Origin: Massilia rhizosphaerae
Lineage (GTDB): Bacteria; Pseudomonadota; Gammaproteobacteria; Burkholderiales; Burkholderiaceae_D
Reading direction: 5' to 3'
Assembly: GCF_016093545.1 (NCBI RefSeq)
Contig: NZ_JADKYX010000003.1
Location: 248,001 to 312,000, forward strand
Length of the DNA stretch: 64,000 bases
Shown here: piece by piece, positions 39,946 to 49,282 of the stretch
How the letters are laid out: each line of letters opens with the position of its first letter
Numbering within the stretch: the first letter of the stretch is position 1
Position numbers and translations under genes: made by a program
The notes under the pieces: model-generated
What the model was told of the DNA's origin: nothing
What the model saw: the letters and a program-made list of their open reading frames with translations, nothing else
Databases searched by the model: none

Positions 39946-41652
39946 TCATCGGTCCGTGCAGGCGGCCGCGCCGGGCGCGCGCCGGAACAGCCAGAAATGT
40001 TCGTCGCGGTCGGCCGGGCGGGCGCCGTCCCACACGGGCCGCCACGTCGCCGCGTCGCTGCAGCGCGGCAGGCGGCCGTCCGGGTTCTCCAGCAGGATCT
40101 GCGTGCAGGCTGACGCCGGCCGTTGTTCCAGCCGCTCGGTCACGATGCCGTCGTAGTAGTGCAGCAGCGCGCGTTCGCTTTCGCCGACGCCGTAGCTGGC
40201 CACGCAGCCGGCGGCCAGCGCCGGCTGCAGCGCGCGGAAGACGTGGCGGTAGGCCTTGACGTCGTCGATCCACGGCAGGAACAGCGTCGTCGCGAGCAGC
40301 CAGCACAGCGCCATGCCCGTCACCCACGTCTGCAACGCCGCCTGGCGCCGCGGATGCAGGAACATGAGCCAGGCCGCGCCGGCCGTCGCGCCCGACGCGC
40401 AGGCGAGCCGCCAGGCGTCCACGTGCCGGCCGGGATGCGGCGGCAGCAGCCCGGCGAGCGCGCGCAGGTGCAGCGGCGCGGGCAACAAGACGATGTCGGC
40501 CCACGCGAGCCACAGCGTCAGCGCGACGCCGCCGAACAGGATGCGCGCGCCCATGCGCCACGCGGATTCCGCGCGTGGCGCCAGCGCGAGGGCGCTGCGC
40601 GCGCCGAGCAGGGACAGCGGCAGCAGCAGGGGCAGCGCATAGCCGCCGCGCGCGGACGCCGCCGCGACCAGCACGCCGAAGATGACGGCCGCCAGGACGA
40701 CGGCCGACTGCAGGCGTTCGTCGCTGGCCAGCTGCGCGCGGTCGCGCCACAGCGCGACGGCCGCGAGCGGCGCCGCCGGGAACGTGATCCACCACAGGTT
40801 CTTCGTCCAGAAGCCGGGATCGTGCGCCGCGCCCAGCTCGGGCACGGCAAAGCCGACGAAGCGCCCGATATTGTTCATCCAGAACCAGTCGCCGAACAGC
40901 ACGGGCGAGCGCAGCCAGAGCGCGGCCGGCCACAGGGTCAGCCACGGCAGTGCGGCCAGCAGCGCGACGAGCACCGTGCGCGCGTAGGCGCGCGCCCGCC
41001 AGCGCGCGAAGCACAGCGGCAGCAGCAGGGCGGCGAGGCCGAACACGCCGGGCGCGAGCAGGCCCTTGGCGAGGAAGCCGACGCCGACGCCGGTGCCGAC
41101 CGCAATGCCGCTCGCGACCGGGCGCGTGCGCCAGCGCGGCAGGCCGGCCATGGCGACCGCGATCCCGGCCAGCAGCGCGGTGTCCGTCAGCATCAGGTGG
41201 GAAAACGCGGCCAGTCCGAAGCAGCCCAGCAGCACGCAGACCGTCGTGCGGCCGAACTGCGCGTCGACCCACAGCCGGCCGCACCGCGCCAGCGCCGCGC
41301 ACGCGAGCAGGATGAACAGGCCGGTGGCCAGGCGCGCGCCGTCGTGCAGCGGCAGCACGGGCGACGTCAGCGTGGCCAGCGCGCCCGCGACCCAGTAGAA
41401 CAGCGGGGGCTTTTCCATGAACGGCTCGCCCGCCATCCTGGGCACGACGGCATCGCCGGTGGCCAGCATGTTGCGCACGATCTCGGCGATATACGTCTCG
41501 TCCTGTTTCCACGGTTCGTGGCCGAGGAGGCCGGGCAGGACATACAGCCCGAGCAGGAGCAGAAAGGCCCAGGTCCGGGTGCCGAGCACGAAGCGGCCGG
41601 CCAGTTGTGGTTCGGCCGCGCGCGGCGCCGGCGCGGTGCCGGGGCGCAGCAC
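39946..41652 (-). CDS. GT39/ArnT-like membrane glycosyltransferase
   Basis: A membrane glycosyltransferase of about 568 residues with about 11 helices. The first periplasmic loop has the GT39 signature HEPWKQDETYIAEIVR with its catalytic aspartate, followed by GEPFMEKPPLFYW. Such enzymes use undecaprenyl-linked sugars to modify lipid A, glycans or proteins. The acceptor is unknown. The frame opens at a GTG (41652) that has no ribosome site. A good ATG with an AGGAAA site lies at 41692 but is one base out of frame across a seven-G run (41674-41680). Removing one G gives a natural N-terminus (MSSTPPELDDIGQ). So the gene is frameshifted in this copy, phase-variable, or the sequence has an error. 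Confidence 0.8.
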   Translation of the reverse strand: MLRPGTAPAPRAAEPQLAGRFVLGTRTWAFLLLLGLYVLPGLLGHEPWKQDETYIAEIVRNMLATGDAVVPRMAGEPFMEKPPLFYWVAGALATLTSPVLPLHDGARLATGLFILLACAALARCGRLWVDAQFGRTTVCVLLGCFGLAAFSHLMLTDTALLAGIAVAMAGLPRWRTRPVASGIAVGTGVGVGFLAKGLLAPGVFGLAALLLPLCFARWRARAYARTVLVALLAALPWLTLWPAALWLRSPVLFGDWFWMNNIGRFVGFAVPELGAAHDPGFWTKNLWWITFPAAPLAAVALWRDRAQLASDERLQSAVVLAAVIFGVLVAAASARGGYALPLLLPLSLLGARSALALAPRAESAWRMGARILFGGVALTLWLAWADIVLLPAPLHLRALAGLLPPHPGRHVDAWRLACASGATAGAAWLMFLHPRRQAALQTWVTGMALCWLLATTLFLPWIDDVKAYRHVFRALQPALAAGCVASYGVGESERALLHYYDGIVTERLEQRPASACTQILLENPDGRLPRCSDAATWRPVWDGARPADRDEHFWLFRRAPGAAACTDR

Positions 41653-41673
41653 CTGGCCGATGTCGTCGAGCTC

Positions 41674-41680
41674 GGGGGGG
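41674..41680. repeat. Seven-G homopolymer at the 5' end of the GT39 gene
   Basis: Seven Gs on the plus strand (seven Cs in the coding direction) fall six codons or fewer after the best ATG (41690-41692). With six bases the ATG reads into the glycosyltransferase; with seven it does not. This is either a slippage switch, a fixed mutation or a sequencing error. Confidence 0.55.
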
Positions 41681-41924
41681 CGTGCTGGACATGGCGGTTT
41701 CCTGTGTCACTCTGCGCCAACGGTAATCCCGGCGCGCGCTGGCCTGTTTGATGTCGTCGTACTCGATCGGCATCGACAGTGGCATCGAACGACCGTATTT
41801 ACGACGCGTAAAAATGATAGCTCTGCGTCGGGCGCACACACGTTACGGTTTGGTTATTTTTTCGATTTGTCATGCAGTGTGGGAATATGATGCGGCCTCG
41901 ACGAACCGCATCCATGGAGGAAAC

Positions 41925-42275
41925 ATGAAGAACTATCTCGCCGTCTTGTTCACCGCATTGACCGCATTGACCGCATTGACCGCGTTGACCGCGACCGCCG
42001 CCCCGGCCCAGACGACGGTGCCGAATCCGCTGGCACCGGACAAGGCCGTCCCGAGCGCCCCCGCGGCGGCCAAGCCCGCGGCATCCGCGCCGGCGCACAA
42101 GGAGCAGGCGCCGGGCGGCGGCGCGGGCAAGGTCTGGGCGAACAGTTCCAGCAAGGTCTATCACTGCGAAGGCGACAAGTACTACGGCAAGACCAAGAAG
42201 GGCGAGTACATGACGGAAGCGGACGCCAAGGCCAAGGGCTATCACGGCGTCGGCGGCAAGTCCTGCTCCAAATAA
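41925..42275 (+). CDS. Small secreted protein with Cys-containing C-terminal motif
   Basis: A 116-residue protein. Residues 1 to about 25 form a signal peptide containing a TAL tripeptide repeat. A Pro/Ala-rich linker (to about 70) leads to a C-terminal domain of about 45 residues: [20 protein letters not shown], then [16 protein letters not shown]. The two cysteines, close to each end of that domain, may form a disulfide in the periplasm. Similar small domains occur in secreted proteins of this group; function is unknown. A perfect GGAGGAAAC ribosome site precedes the ATG. Confidence 0.75.
   Translation: MKNYLAVLFTALTALTALTALTATAAPAQTTVPNPLAPDKAVPSAPAAAKPAASAPAHKEQAPGGGAGKVWANSSSKVYHCEGDKYYGKTKKGEYMTEADAKAKGYHGVGGKSCSK
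41952..41987 (+). repeat. 9-base tandem repeat inside a signal peptide
   Basis: Four tandem units of ACCGCATTG (the last ACCGCGTTG) start at 41952 and encode (Thr-Ala-Leu) repeats in the hydrophobic core of the signal peptide. Unit gain or loss would keep the frame and change the length of the core. Confidence 0.7.
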
Positions 42276-42284
42276 ACCTGCGCT

Positions 42285-43181
42285 TCACGGCGTGAGTTCG
42301 TCCTGCGCGCGCATGGCCCCGCGCAGGAGCGCCGGCACGGCCACCGCACCGAGGACGAACGCGATGCCGGCGAGTTGCCGCCCGCTCACCGGCTCGTGCA
42401 GCAACAGGGCCGCCAGCAGCAACGCGGCGACGGGCGCCAGCGCCGTGAACAGCGCCGCCTCCGTCCCGCCGACGCGGGCCGTGCCCGCATACCACAGCAG
42501 GAATCCGCCGACGGTGGGCACCAGCGCATAGTAGGCGACGGCGAGCAGCGCGGACGGCGTGGCGGCCGCCACCGGCGCCCGTTCCGCCAGCGCGAACGGC
42601 AGGGAGGCCGCGAGTCCGATGGCGCTCATCAAGGTGGACAGCGCGAGCGGGGAGATCTCGATCCGCACCCGCTTGTCGAGCAGGATGAACAAGGCTTCGC
42701 ACAGCACCGCGCCGAGGACGAGCGCATTGCCCGCCGTCGGCCCGGCACCGGCGCCCGCCGGTTGCAGCACGAACAGCCCGGCCCCCGCCAGCGCGACGGT
42801 CGCGAGCAGCGCCGGCCGCGGCCGCTCGCCCAGCACGCACACGGCGACGACGGACGACACGACGGGCAAGGTGCCGAGGATGACGCCGGCATCGAGCGCC
42901 GACGTCGCGCGCAGCCCGGCCATCAACAGCGCCGTGTATCCGGCCGTGCCCGCCAGCCCCTGCACGACGAGGAGGGCACTGTCGCGCAGTCCGGGGCGAG
43001 GCAGGCGTTGGCCGGACACGCGCAGCAGCACGAGAAAACAGGGCAGGGCGAGCGCGAAGCGCAGCGCGGTGGCGGTGAATGGCGGCAGGCCGGCGGCGGC
43101 GATCTTGCTGGCCACGACGGTGCTGCCGACCAGCATCATCGCCAGCGTCAGGTACAGGTAACCCAGGGTGGTGCGGGACAC
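42285..43181 (-). CDS. EamA/DMT-family transporter
   Basis: A 298-residue protein of ten helices in two EamA halves, with SALDAGVILGTLPVVSSVVA and LGERPRPA at the end of the first half. The substrate is unknown. The start is a GTG preceded by GAGGAG. An AraC-type regulator remnant lies upstream in the same direction, so its former regulator may have been lost. It converges with the small secreted protein gene. Confidence 0.85.
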   Translation of the reverse strand: MSRTTLGYLYLTLAMMLVGSTVVASKIAAAGLPPFTATALRFALALPCFLVLLRVSGQRLPRPGLRDSALLVVQGLAGTAGYTALLMAGLRATSALDAGVILGTLPVVSSVVAVCVLGERPRPALLATVALAGAGLFVLQPAGAGAGPTAGNALVLGAVLCEALFILLDKRVRIEISPLALSTLMSAIGLAASLPFALAERAPVAAATPSALLAVAYYALVPTVGGFLLWYAGTARVGGTEAALFTALAPVAALLLAALLLHEPVSGRQLAGIAFVLGAVAVPALLRGAMRAQDELTP

Positions 43182-43271
43182 GGCGTTCTCCTCGTCATCG
43201 ACATGGAAACGCAGGTTAGCCGCCTGCTCGGCGCGGGTATTGAATGAAATTGCAGGCGAACGCGGACGAAC

Positions 43272-43826
43272 TCAGGCGAGCGCGGCGACGTACGCGCCGG
43301 GCGTGATGCCATAGGTGCGGATGAAGAGCCGCGTCATGTGGCTCTGGTCGGCGAAGCCGCCGGCGGCGGCGGCTTCCGCCAGCGCCGACCCGCGGGCCAG
43401 CAGGGCGCGGGCCGCGTCGATGCGGCGCTGGATCAGGTAGGCGTGCGGCGTCAGGCCGGTCGCCCGGGCGAATTGGCGCACGAGCTGGAACCGGGTCAGC
43501 CCGCTGGCCTGGGCCAGGTCGGCGAGGCTGTGCGCGGCGGCCGGCGCGTCGTCGATCATGGCCCGGGCCCGCGCGATCGCGGCCGTGGCCGGCGTGGGCC
43601 GGTTGCGCGCAGACGTCTCTTGCAGGCCCCGCAGCAATTCGAGCAGCGATTGTTCGCGCAACAGGGCGGTCGCGGCGCATCCCGGGTCGGCCGTGACGGC
43701 CGCGTACAGGCGCCGAAAGCAGGCGGACAGCGCGGCGTGGCGCGCGACGGGATGGCGGAACGTGTAGTCGTCGCTGGCCCCCTCGTTCAGGTCGGACGCG
43801 ACGGCACCCGCGAGATGCGGGAGCGC
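43272..43826 (-). pseudogene. AraC-family regulator, N-terminally truncated
   Basis: The frame 43272-43826 encodes about 185 residues with no start codon near its upstream end. A stop (TGA) lies at 43827-43829. The C-terminal double helix-turn-helix is complete (SLADLAQASGLTRFQLVRQF, and the end FADQSHMTRLFIRTYGITPG). The N-terminal part keeps only fragments of the sensor domain (DLNEGASDDYTFR joined directly to HPVARHAALSACFRRLY), so about 90 residues of the cupin part are lost and an internal piece is probably missing too. A TTG at 43661 could still give a 129-residue DNA-binding protein. It lies upstream of the EamA gene, in the same direction. Confidence 0.65.
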
Positions 43827-43862
43827 TCAGTGTACGGCCGGCTTTTTAATCGTGGCAAGCGG

Positions 43863-44078
43863 TTATCGGCTGGAATGAAGCGGATTGTCCGGCTTCAGGC
43901 GTGCCCGTGGGCGCCGCATGCGTTTTTTCGCGGCGAACTTCCTGAGCTTTGGAAACACCAGCGAGCGTTCGCCGCAGTCGCTGCACAGGATGTGCTCGCT
44001 GCTCCACAGGAGGCGCATCAAGGGCGTACGCGCGATACGCCGCACATAGGTGGAACCGCATTCGGGGCAGGAGGCCAT
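43863..44078 (-). CDS. Small zinc-ribbon protein
   Basis: A 71-residue protein with two CxxC pairs, CPECG near the N-terminus and CSDCG about 30 residues later, forming a likely zinc ribbon, then a basic tail (KLRKFAAKKRMRRPRARL). The start was set at 44078 (MASCPECG), which puts the first pair at residues 4-7. Function is unknown; nucleic acid binding is plausible from charge. No partner gene is evident. Confidence 0.55.
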   Translation of the reverse strand: MASCPECGSTYVRRIARTPLMRLLWSSEHILCSDCGERSLVFPKLRKFAAKKRMRRPRARLKPDNPLHSSR

Positions 44079-44427
44079 GGGACGATATACTGGGGATTGT
44101 GAATTATTCTTCCAGCATAGCGGCAATTGCTGAGTTACACCGTGCGGTAGCGCACAATGGCGCGTGGCCGATGCGTTAGGTGCGCCACAGTCGGCCGCGC
44201 GAGACCCCGCTAGTGTGCGAGCATGGGCACGCGGATATCCGATCGAAAACTCTATGCGATGAAACGCATGTCGCTCGCCTTGCAGCGCGCGGCGGCGGCG
44301 CGGCCGCTCGGCCCGAGCACCGACCGCGCCCTGCGCTGGGCCGCGGCCTGGGGTCTACTGGCCGGCATCCGGACGCCGCGCACGCGCATCCGCTTGCGGC
44401 GGACGACGCTGCATTGCAGCAGGGACG
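44079..44427. other. Gap between zinc-ribbon gene and pilC
   Basis: No gene is firmly supported. A plus-strand open frame from ATG 44259 (opening MKRMSLALQRAAAARP) has high GC at third positions, but it lacks a ribosome site and overlaps the 3' end of pilC, so it is probably chance. No repeats or terminator were seen. Confidence 0.4.
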
Positions 44428-45666
44428 TCAGACCACGGACCCCAGCTTGAAGATCGGCAGATACATGGCCACGACGAGGCCACCGATCAGCACGCCCAGG
44501 ACGACCATGATCATGGGCTCCATCAGCGACGACAGCGCTTTGACGGCTTCGTCCACTTCTTCCTCGTAGAAGTCCGCCACCTTGCCCAGCATGCCGTCCA
44601 GCGCGCCGGATTCTTCGCCGATCGCGACCATCTGCGTCACCATGTTCGGAAACACATTGGCGTTCTGCATGGCGGCGGTCAGGCTCGTGCCCGTGCTGAC
44701 TTCCGTCTGAATCCTTTTCGTCGCTTCCAGGTAGACGTAGTTGCCGGCGGCGCCACCGACGGAATCCAGCGCTTCCACGAGCGGCACGCCGGCGGCGAAC
44801 ATCGTCGCCAGGGTGCGGGTCCAGCGCGCGATCGTGCCCTTGCGGATCACGTCGCCGAACACGGGAATGCGCAGCAGCACGCGGTCCATGAATTGCTGCA
44901 TCTTCAGCGACCGGCGCCACGTCTGGAAGAAGAAGTACAGGGCGCCGAAGAGCGAGCCGAAGATGAGGTACCACCATTTCACGACGAAGTCGGAGATGCT
45001 CATCACGATCAGGGTCGGGGCCGGCAGGTTCGCGCCGAAGCTGGTAAAAATGGATTTGAACGCGGGCACCACCCAGATCATGATCACGGCCGTGACGATG
45101 AAGGCGATGGCGATGATCGAGCACGGGTACATCAGCGCGCCCTTGATCTTGCTCTTGAGCGCGAGCGTCTTTTCCTTGTAGATCGCCAGGCGCGTCAGCA
45201 GGTCTTCCAGGATACCCGCCTGCTCGCCGGCGCCGACCAGGTTGCAGAACAGCGGGTCGAAATACAGCGGGTATTTGCGGAAGGCGTTGTTCAGGCTGGT
45301 GCCCGTTTCGATGTCGGCGCGCAAGTCCATGATCAGCTTGGACATCGACGGGTTCGCGTGGCCCTTGCCCACGATGTCGAACGATTGCAGCAGCGGCACG
45401 CCGGCCTTCATCATCGTGGCCAGCTGGCGCGTGAACAGCGTGAGGTCCTTGTCCTGGATCTTCTTGCCGCTGCGATACACCTTCTTCTTGACCTTGGTGA
45501 CCATGATGCCCTGTCGGCGCAAGGTCACGTTCACGATGGTCTCGCCGCCGGCGCGCATTTCGCCGCGCACGGTCTTGCCCGTCTTGTCCTTGCCTTCCCA
45601 AGCGAAGATGTATTCCTTGACCTGCGCACCGGGTGCGCGGCGAGCCGTAGCGGATGTCGTTGCCAT
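44428..45666 (-). CDS. pilC: Type IV pilus inner membrane platform protein PilC
   Basis: A 412-residue platform protein of the GspF family. It has two T2SSF domains (about 75-198 and 278-400) and three membrane helices. Typical motifs are FTRQLATMMKAGVPLLQSFD and the closing GLVVAMYLPIFKLG. It works with the PilB motor in pilus assembly. An AAGGAAC ribosome site precedes the ATG, and the gene follows pilB by nine bases. Confidence 0.96.
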   Translation of the reverse strand: MATTSATARRAPGAQVKEYIFAWEGKDKTGKTVRGEMRAGGETIVNVTLRRQGIMVTKVKKKVYRSGKKIQDKDLTLFTRQLATMMKAGVPLLQSFDIVGKGHANPSMSKLIMDLRADIETGTSLNNAFRKYPLYFDPLFCNLVGAGEQAGILEDLLTRLAIYKEKTLALKSKIKGALMYPCSIIAIAFIVTAVIMIWVVPAFKSIFTSFGANLPAPTLIVMSISDFVVKWWYLIFGSLFGALYFFFQTWRRSLKMQQFMDRVLLRIPVFGDVIRKGTIARWTRTLATMFAAGVPLVEALDSVGGAAGNYVYLEATKRIQTEVSTGTSLTAAMQNANVFPNMVTQMVAIGEESGALDGMLGKVADFYEEEVDEAVKALSSLMEPMIMVVLGVLIGGLVVAMYLPIFKLGSVV

Positions 45667-45675
45667 GTCGGTTCC

Positions 45676-47403
45676 TTATTCGTTCGTGCAGCCGAGCACT
45701 TCCTCGAGACTGGTGAGCCCTTGTTTCACTTTCATCAGGCCGGACCGGCGCAGCGAGTTCACGCCCTCGGCCTCGGCCTGGGCGGCGATCTGCATGGCGT
45801 TGCCGTGCGCCAGGATCAACGCCTCGATGGCCGGCGTGATCGGCATGATCTGGTAGATGCCCACGCGGCCCTTGTAGCCGGAGCCGAGGCAGCGTTCGCA
45901 GCCGACAGGGCCGTAGGGCCTCCAGTCGCCGTCCAGGTCGCCGTCGCGGAAGCCCGCCGCCTTCAACGTGTCGCGCCCGATGTCGAGCGGCTGCTTGCAC
46001 GTGCACAGGCGGCGCGCGAGGCGCTGGGCGGTGATCAGGATGACGGACGACGCGATATTGAACGGCGCCACCCCCATGTTCATCAGGCGCGTCAGCGTCG
46101 ACGGCGCGTCGTTCGTGTGCAGCGTGGAAAACACCATGTGGCCCGTCTGCGCCGCCTTGATCGCGATGTCGGCCGTTTCCAGGTCGCGGATCTCGCCGAC
46201 CATGATGATGTCCGGGTCCTGGCGCAGGAAGGCTTTCAGCGCGACGGGGAACGTGAGGCCAGCCTTTTCGTTGACGTTGACCTGGTTCACGCCGGGCAGG
46301 TTGATCTCAGCCGGGTCTTCCGCCGTCGAGATGTTGATCCCCGGTTTGTTCAGCAAATTCAGGCAGCTGTACAGCGACACGGTTTTACCGGAGCCGGTCG
46401 GGCCCGTCACGAGCACCATGCCGTACGGACGCGTGATGGCGTCGATGAGCAGGGCTTTCTGGTCCGGGTCGTAGCCGAGCGCGTCGATGCCCATCTGGGC
46501 CTGCGTCGCGTCCAGGATACGCATGACCGTCTTTTCGCCAAACAAGGTCGGCAGCGTGCTCACGCGAAAATCGATCGTCTTCGTGGGCGACAGCACGAGG
46601 CGCATGCGGCCGTCCTGCGGCACGCGCTTTTCCGAAATGTCGAGCTTGGCCAGCACCTTGATGCGCGAGACGAGCTTGTCGCGGATCGACAGCGGCGGGG
46701 CCAGGTGGTCGCGCAGCACGCCGTCCACGCGCAGGCGGATGCGGTACTGCTTTTCGTAAGGCTCGAAGTGGATGTCCGATGCGCCCAGGTTGATCGCGTC
46801 CATCAGCACCTTGTTCAGGAAGCGCACGATGGGCGCGTCCTCGACTTCCGTCGCGGCCGCTTCCGACGCCTGCGTCTGCGGTTCTTCCTCGGCGAACTCG
46901 ATGTCGCCTTCCTCGCCGACCAGCTCGCTCAAATCCTGCTCGGCGCTCTTGGCGAGGTTCGCCAGCAGGGCCAGCAGGGCGTCGTGGGCGACGATCACCG
47001 GCTCGACCGTCGATTCGCTCTGGAACTTGATCTGGTCGAGCGCCTGGGTATTCGTCGGGTCGGACAGCGCCACCGACATCTTGTTGCCGCGGCGCGCCAG
47101 CGCGACGACGCGCTGGGCCTGCATCAGCTTGGCGTCGATGGCGTTGACGGGCAGCGAGTCGAGGCTGAAGGTGGCGAGGTCGAGGAGGGGATAGCCGAAG
47201 GTTTCGGCGCAGAACACGGCCAGGGAACGCGCATCGACCGAGCCTGAGCCGAGCAAGGTGTCGATGAAACCGGCCTTGTCGGCGCTCGCCTTCTTTTGCA
47301 GCGTATCCGCCTGAGGCAGCGTCAAGCGTCCCGCCTGCACGAGGGCACGCGCCAGCCCGGGCAACGCAGTGCCTGGGGTGGTGGTAGGGAGGACTGCTGC
47401 CAT
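45676..47403 (-). CDS. pilB: Type IV pilus assembly ATPase PilB
   Basis: A 575-residue secretion ATPase that drives pilus extension. The N-terminal MshEN-like region is followed by the ATPase: Walker A GPTGSGKT (334-341), Asp and His boxes, Walker B (IIMVGEIRDLETA), and a tetracysteine zinc motif CTCKQP...GCERCLGSGYKGR. The ATG at 47403 was chosen; codons further up to 47496 do not look like the family N-terminus. It is the first gene of pilBC. Confidence 0.96.
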   Translation of the reverse strand: MAAVLPTTTPGTALPGLARALVQAGRLTLPQADTLQKKASADKAGFIDTLLGSGSVDARSLAVFCAETFGYPLLDLATFSLDSLPVNAIDAKLMQAQRVVALARRGNKMSVALSDPTNTQALDQIKFQSESTVEPVIVAHDALLALLANLAKSAEQDLSELVGEEGDIEFAEEEPQTQASEAAATEVEDAPIVRFLNKVLMDAINLGASDIHFEPYEKQYRIRLRVDGVLRDHLAPPLSIRDKLVSRIKVLAKLDISEKRVPQDGRMRLVLSPTKTIDFRVSTLPTLFGEKTVMRILDATQAQMGIDALGYDPDQKALLIDAITRPYGMVLVTGPTGSGKTVSLYSCLNLLNKPGINISTAEDPAEINLPGVNQVNVNEKAGLTFPVALKAFLRQDPDIIMVGEIRDLETADIAIKAAQTGHMVFSTLHTNDAPSTLTRLMNMGVAPFNIASSVILITAQRLARRLCTCKQPLDIGRDTLKAAGFRDGDLDGDWRPYGPVGCERCLGSGYKGRVGIYQIMPITPAIEALILAHGNAMQIAAQAEAEGVNSLRRSGLMKVKQGLTSLEEVLGCTNE

Positions 47404-47651
47404 ATGGTTACGGTCGGAAGGACGACGAGAAGCCGGGCAGGAAAGGGAGCCCCGGCGGATGTTCTCGATGATGCCCGTAGGCATCAAATCGGTCAAGACT
47501 TTGTCGTGGGGAAAGATGCGTGCATACCACGCGGACGAATTGGTATGTAACCAACAGGGAATGTCGGGCGAATAACATCGTTATTCCTCGTGCAATGACC
47601 AGGAAGGAACCGCCGGCTCGTGGCCCGCGGCGCTCGGCCGGACGAGCCCGA

Positions 47652-48959
47652 TCAGGCTGCCAGCCAGCGTTTGACCGCGACCGGCCGCAACAGTTTCACG
47701 ACCTTGATGGCCTGGTTCTGCACTTGCACGACTTCGATCACACAGTTGCCGATCTTGAGGGCGATGGGGAATTCGGGAATCTCCTGCAGCTGTTCCAGCA
47801 GCAGGCCGTTGACGGTCTTGGGTCCGTCGAGGGGCAGGTCGAGACCCAGCTTCTTGTTGATGTCGCGCAGTGGCGTCGTGCCTTCGAGCAGCACTTCGCC
47901 CTGGGCATTCCACGCCATCGCATCGCTGCGCGCGGCGCCCGGGGAGGACGTCGTGAAGTCGCCGATCATTTCCTCGATGATGTCCTCGAGGGTGACGAGG
48001 CCCTGCACTTCGCCGTATTCGTCGACGATGATGCCCAGGCGCTCCTTGTTTTCCTGGAAATACTGGAGCTGGGTGAACACGCCCGTGTCTTGCGGGATGA
48101 AATAAGGCTCGGTCAACAGTTCGCGGAAATGCTCGATCGTCAGGTCGTCTTCCTCGTTCAACAGCGCGACGGCCTTGCGCACGTGCAGGATGCCGACGAT
48201 GCGATTGATCTCGCCCTCGTAGACGGGCAGCTTGTTGTGGTAGCACGTGGTCAGTTCGGCCATGATGTCGTCCACGGGCAGCGCGAGGTTCAGCGCCTCG
48301 ATCTGGCTGCGCGGCGTCATGACGTCCTCGACGGAGATTTTTTCCAGGTCGAACAGGTTCAGCAGGATGCTCTTGTGCTTTTGCGGGATGTAACTGCCCG
48401 CTTCCAGCACGACGGAGCGCAATTCTTCCGGCGACAGGCGCTGCTGGGCTTCCGCATGGCCGACGCCCACGCCGCGGATGCGCAGCATCCGCAGCAGGCC
48501 CGACACGAACAGGTTGACGAACCAGATCGCCGGCTTGGCCACCCTCATCAGCGGGCGCAGCACGAAGCTGGAGCCCAGCGCGATGCGTTCCGGGTATGTG
48601 GCGCCGATGATCTTGGGAGAAATCTCCGCGAACACGATCAACAGGAAGGCGACGACGGCCGTGGCGATCGTGATCACGCTTTCCTCATGGCCGAAGAACA
48701 GGATGGCGATGGCGGTCACGAGCGCCGTGGCCATCGCATTGATCAGCGTGTTGGCGATGAGCACGAGGGACAGCAGTTTATCGGTGCGGTCCAGCAGCCA
48801 CAGCGTGGTGATGGCGCGGCGGTGGCCCCGTTTGGCGAGGTGGCGCAGGCGATATTTATTGGCCGCCATCAGGGCGGTTTCCGCCATCGCGAAGAAGGCC
48901 GAGCAGAGGATCAGGAGGGCGAGTGCGAGGATGAGCACCCAAAGCGGTACGGTTTCCAA
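47652..48959 (-). CDS. CNNM/CBS/CorC_HlyC transporter-associated protein
   Basis: A 435-residue membrane protein. It has an N-terminal DUF21/CNNM domain (about 1-190, starting METVPLWVLIL), two CBS domains (about 205-325, with VEDVMTPRSQIEAL), and a CorC_HlyC domain (about 345-425). Members (YfjD/YtfL, CorC-like) affect Mg2+/Co2+ efflux or membrane ion balance. The start is a TTG at 48959. It is separated from pilB by 248 bases and runs the same way. Confidence 0.88.
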   Translation of the reverse strand: METVPLWVLILALALLILCSAFFAMAETALMAANKYRLRHLAKRGHRRAITTLWLLDRTDKLLSLVLIANTLINAMATALVTAIAILFFGHEESVITIATAVVAFLLIVFAEISPKIIGATYPERIALGSSFVLRPLMRVAKPAIWFVNLFVSGLLRMLRIRGVGVGHAEAQQRLSPEELRSVVLEAGSYIPQKHKSILLNLFDLEKISVEDVMTPRSQIEALNLALPVDDIMAELTTCYHNKLPVYEGEINRIVGILHVRKAVALLNEEDDLTIEHFRELLTEPYFIPQDTGVFTQLQYFQENKERLGIIVDEYGEVQGLVTLEDIIEEMIGDFTTSSPGAARSDAMAWNAQGEVLLEGTTPLRDINKKLGLDLPLDGPKTVNGLLLEQLQEIPEFPIALKIGNCVIEVVQVQNQAIKVVKLLRPVAVKRWLAA

Positions 48960-49282
48960 TGATCACCGTCAAGAATCGTCAGGAAACTGGCAAGGCCAGC
49001 GCGGTGCGGGACGCCGGGCGACCACGCAGAGGCCGATTCTAAGACATGGGGAGGGGGCTTGCAAGTTTGGCTAGAGATGCCGCGCGACAGGATGTGGTTA
49101 CGCGTGATACGAAAAATGTGATTATTGGTGAGTATTTATCGATCGAATGTAGATCATAATTCTTTCCGCAAGGAATCATCGAACGCGGGGGCGAGGATCG
49201 AACAGCCCTGCTACGACGGTCTCCGTGCCGTTGCGCTGGAAACCGCAACTGTCTCTTCGACATCTCACACAAGGCTTATCAC
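48960..49282. other. Upstream region of the MNIO-type operon
   Basis: A 323-base gap between divergent genes, with no gene recognised. A possible -10 (CATAAT, 49155-49160) lies in an AT-rich stretch (about 49117-49165), but no good -35 is visible. No repeat or known operator (Fur, LexA) was recognised. Confidence 0.35.

Noticed and set aside
39752..41839. A 695-codon minus-strand frame covering the GT39 gene one base out of frame
   Set aside because: It is an Arg/Ala/Pro-rich shadow frame. It contains the best ATG of the glycosyltransferase, but only because of the seven-base run.
44259..44450. A small plus-strand open frame with GC-rich third positions
   Set aside because: No ribosome site, and it overlaps the 3' end of pilC on the other strand; the composition may be chance.
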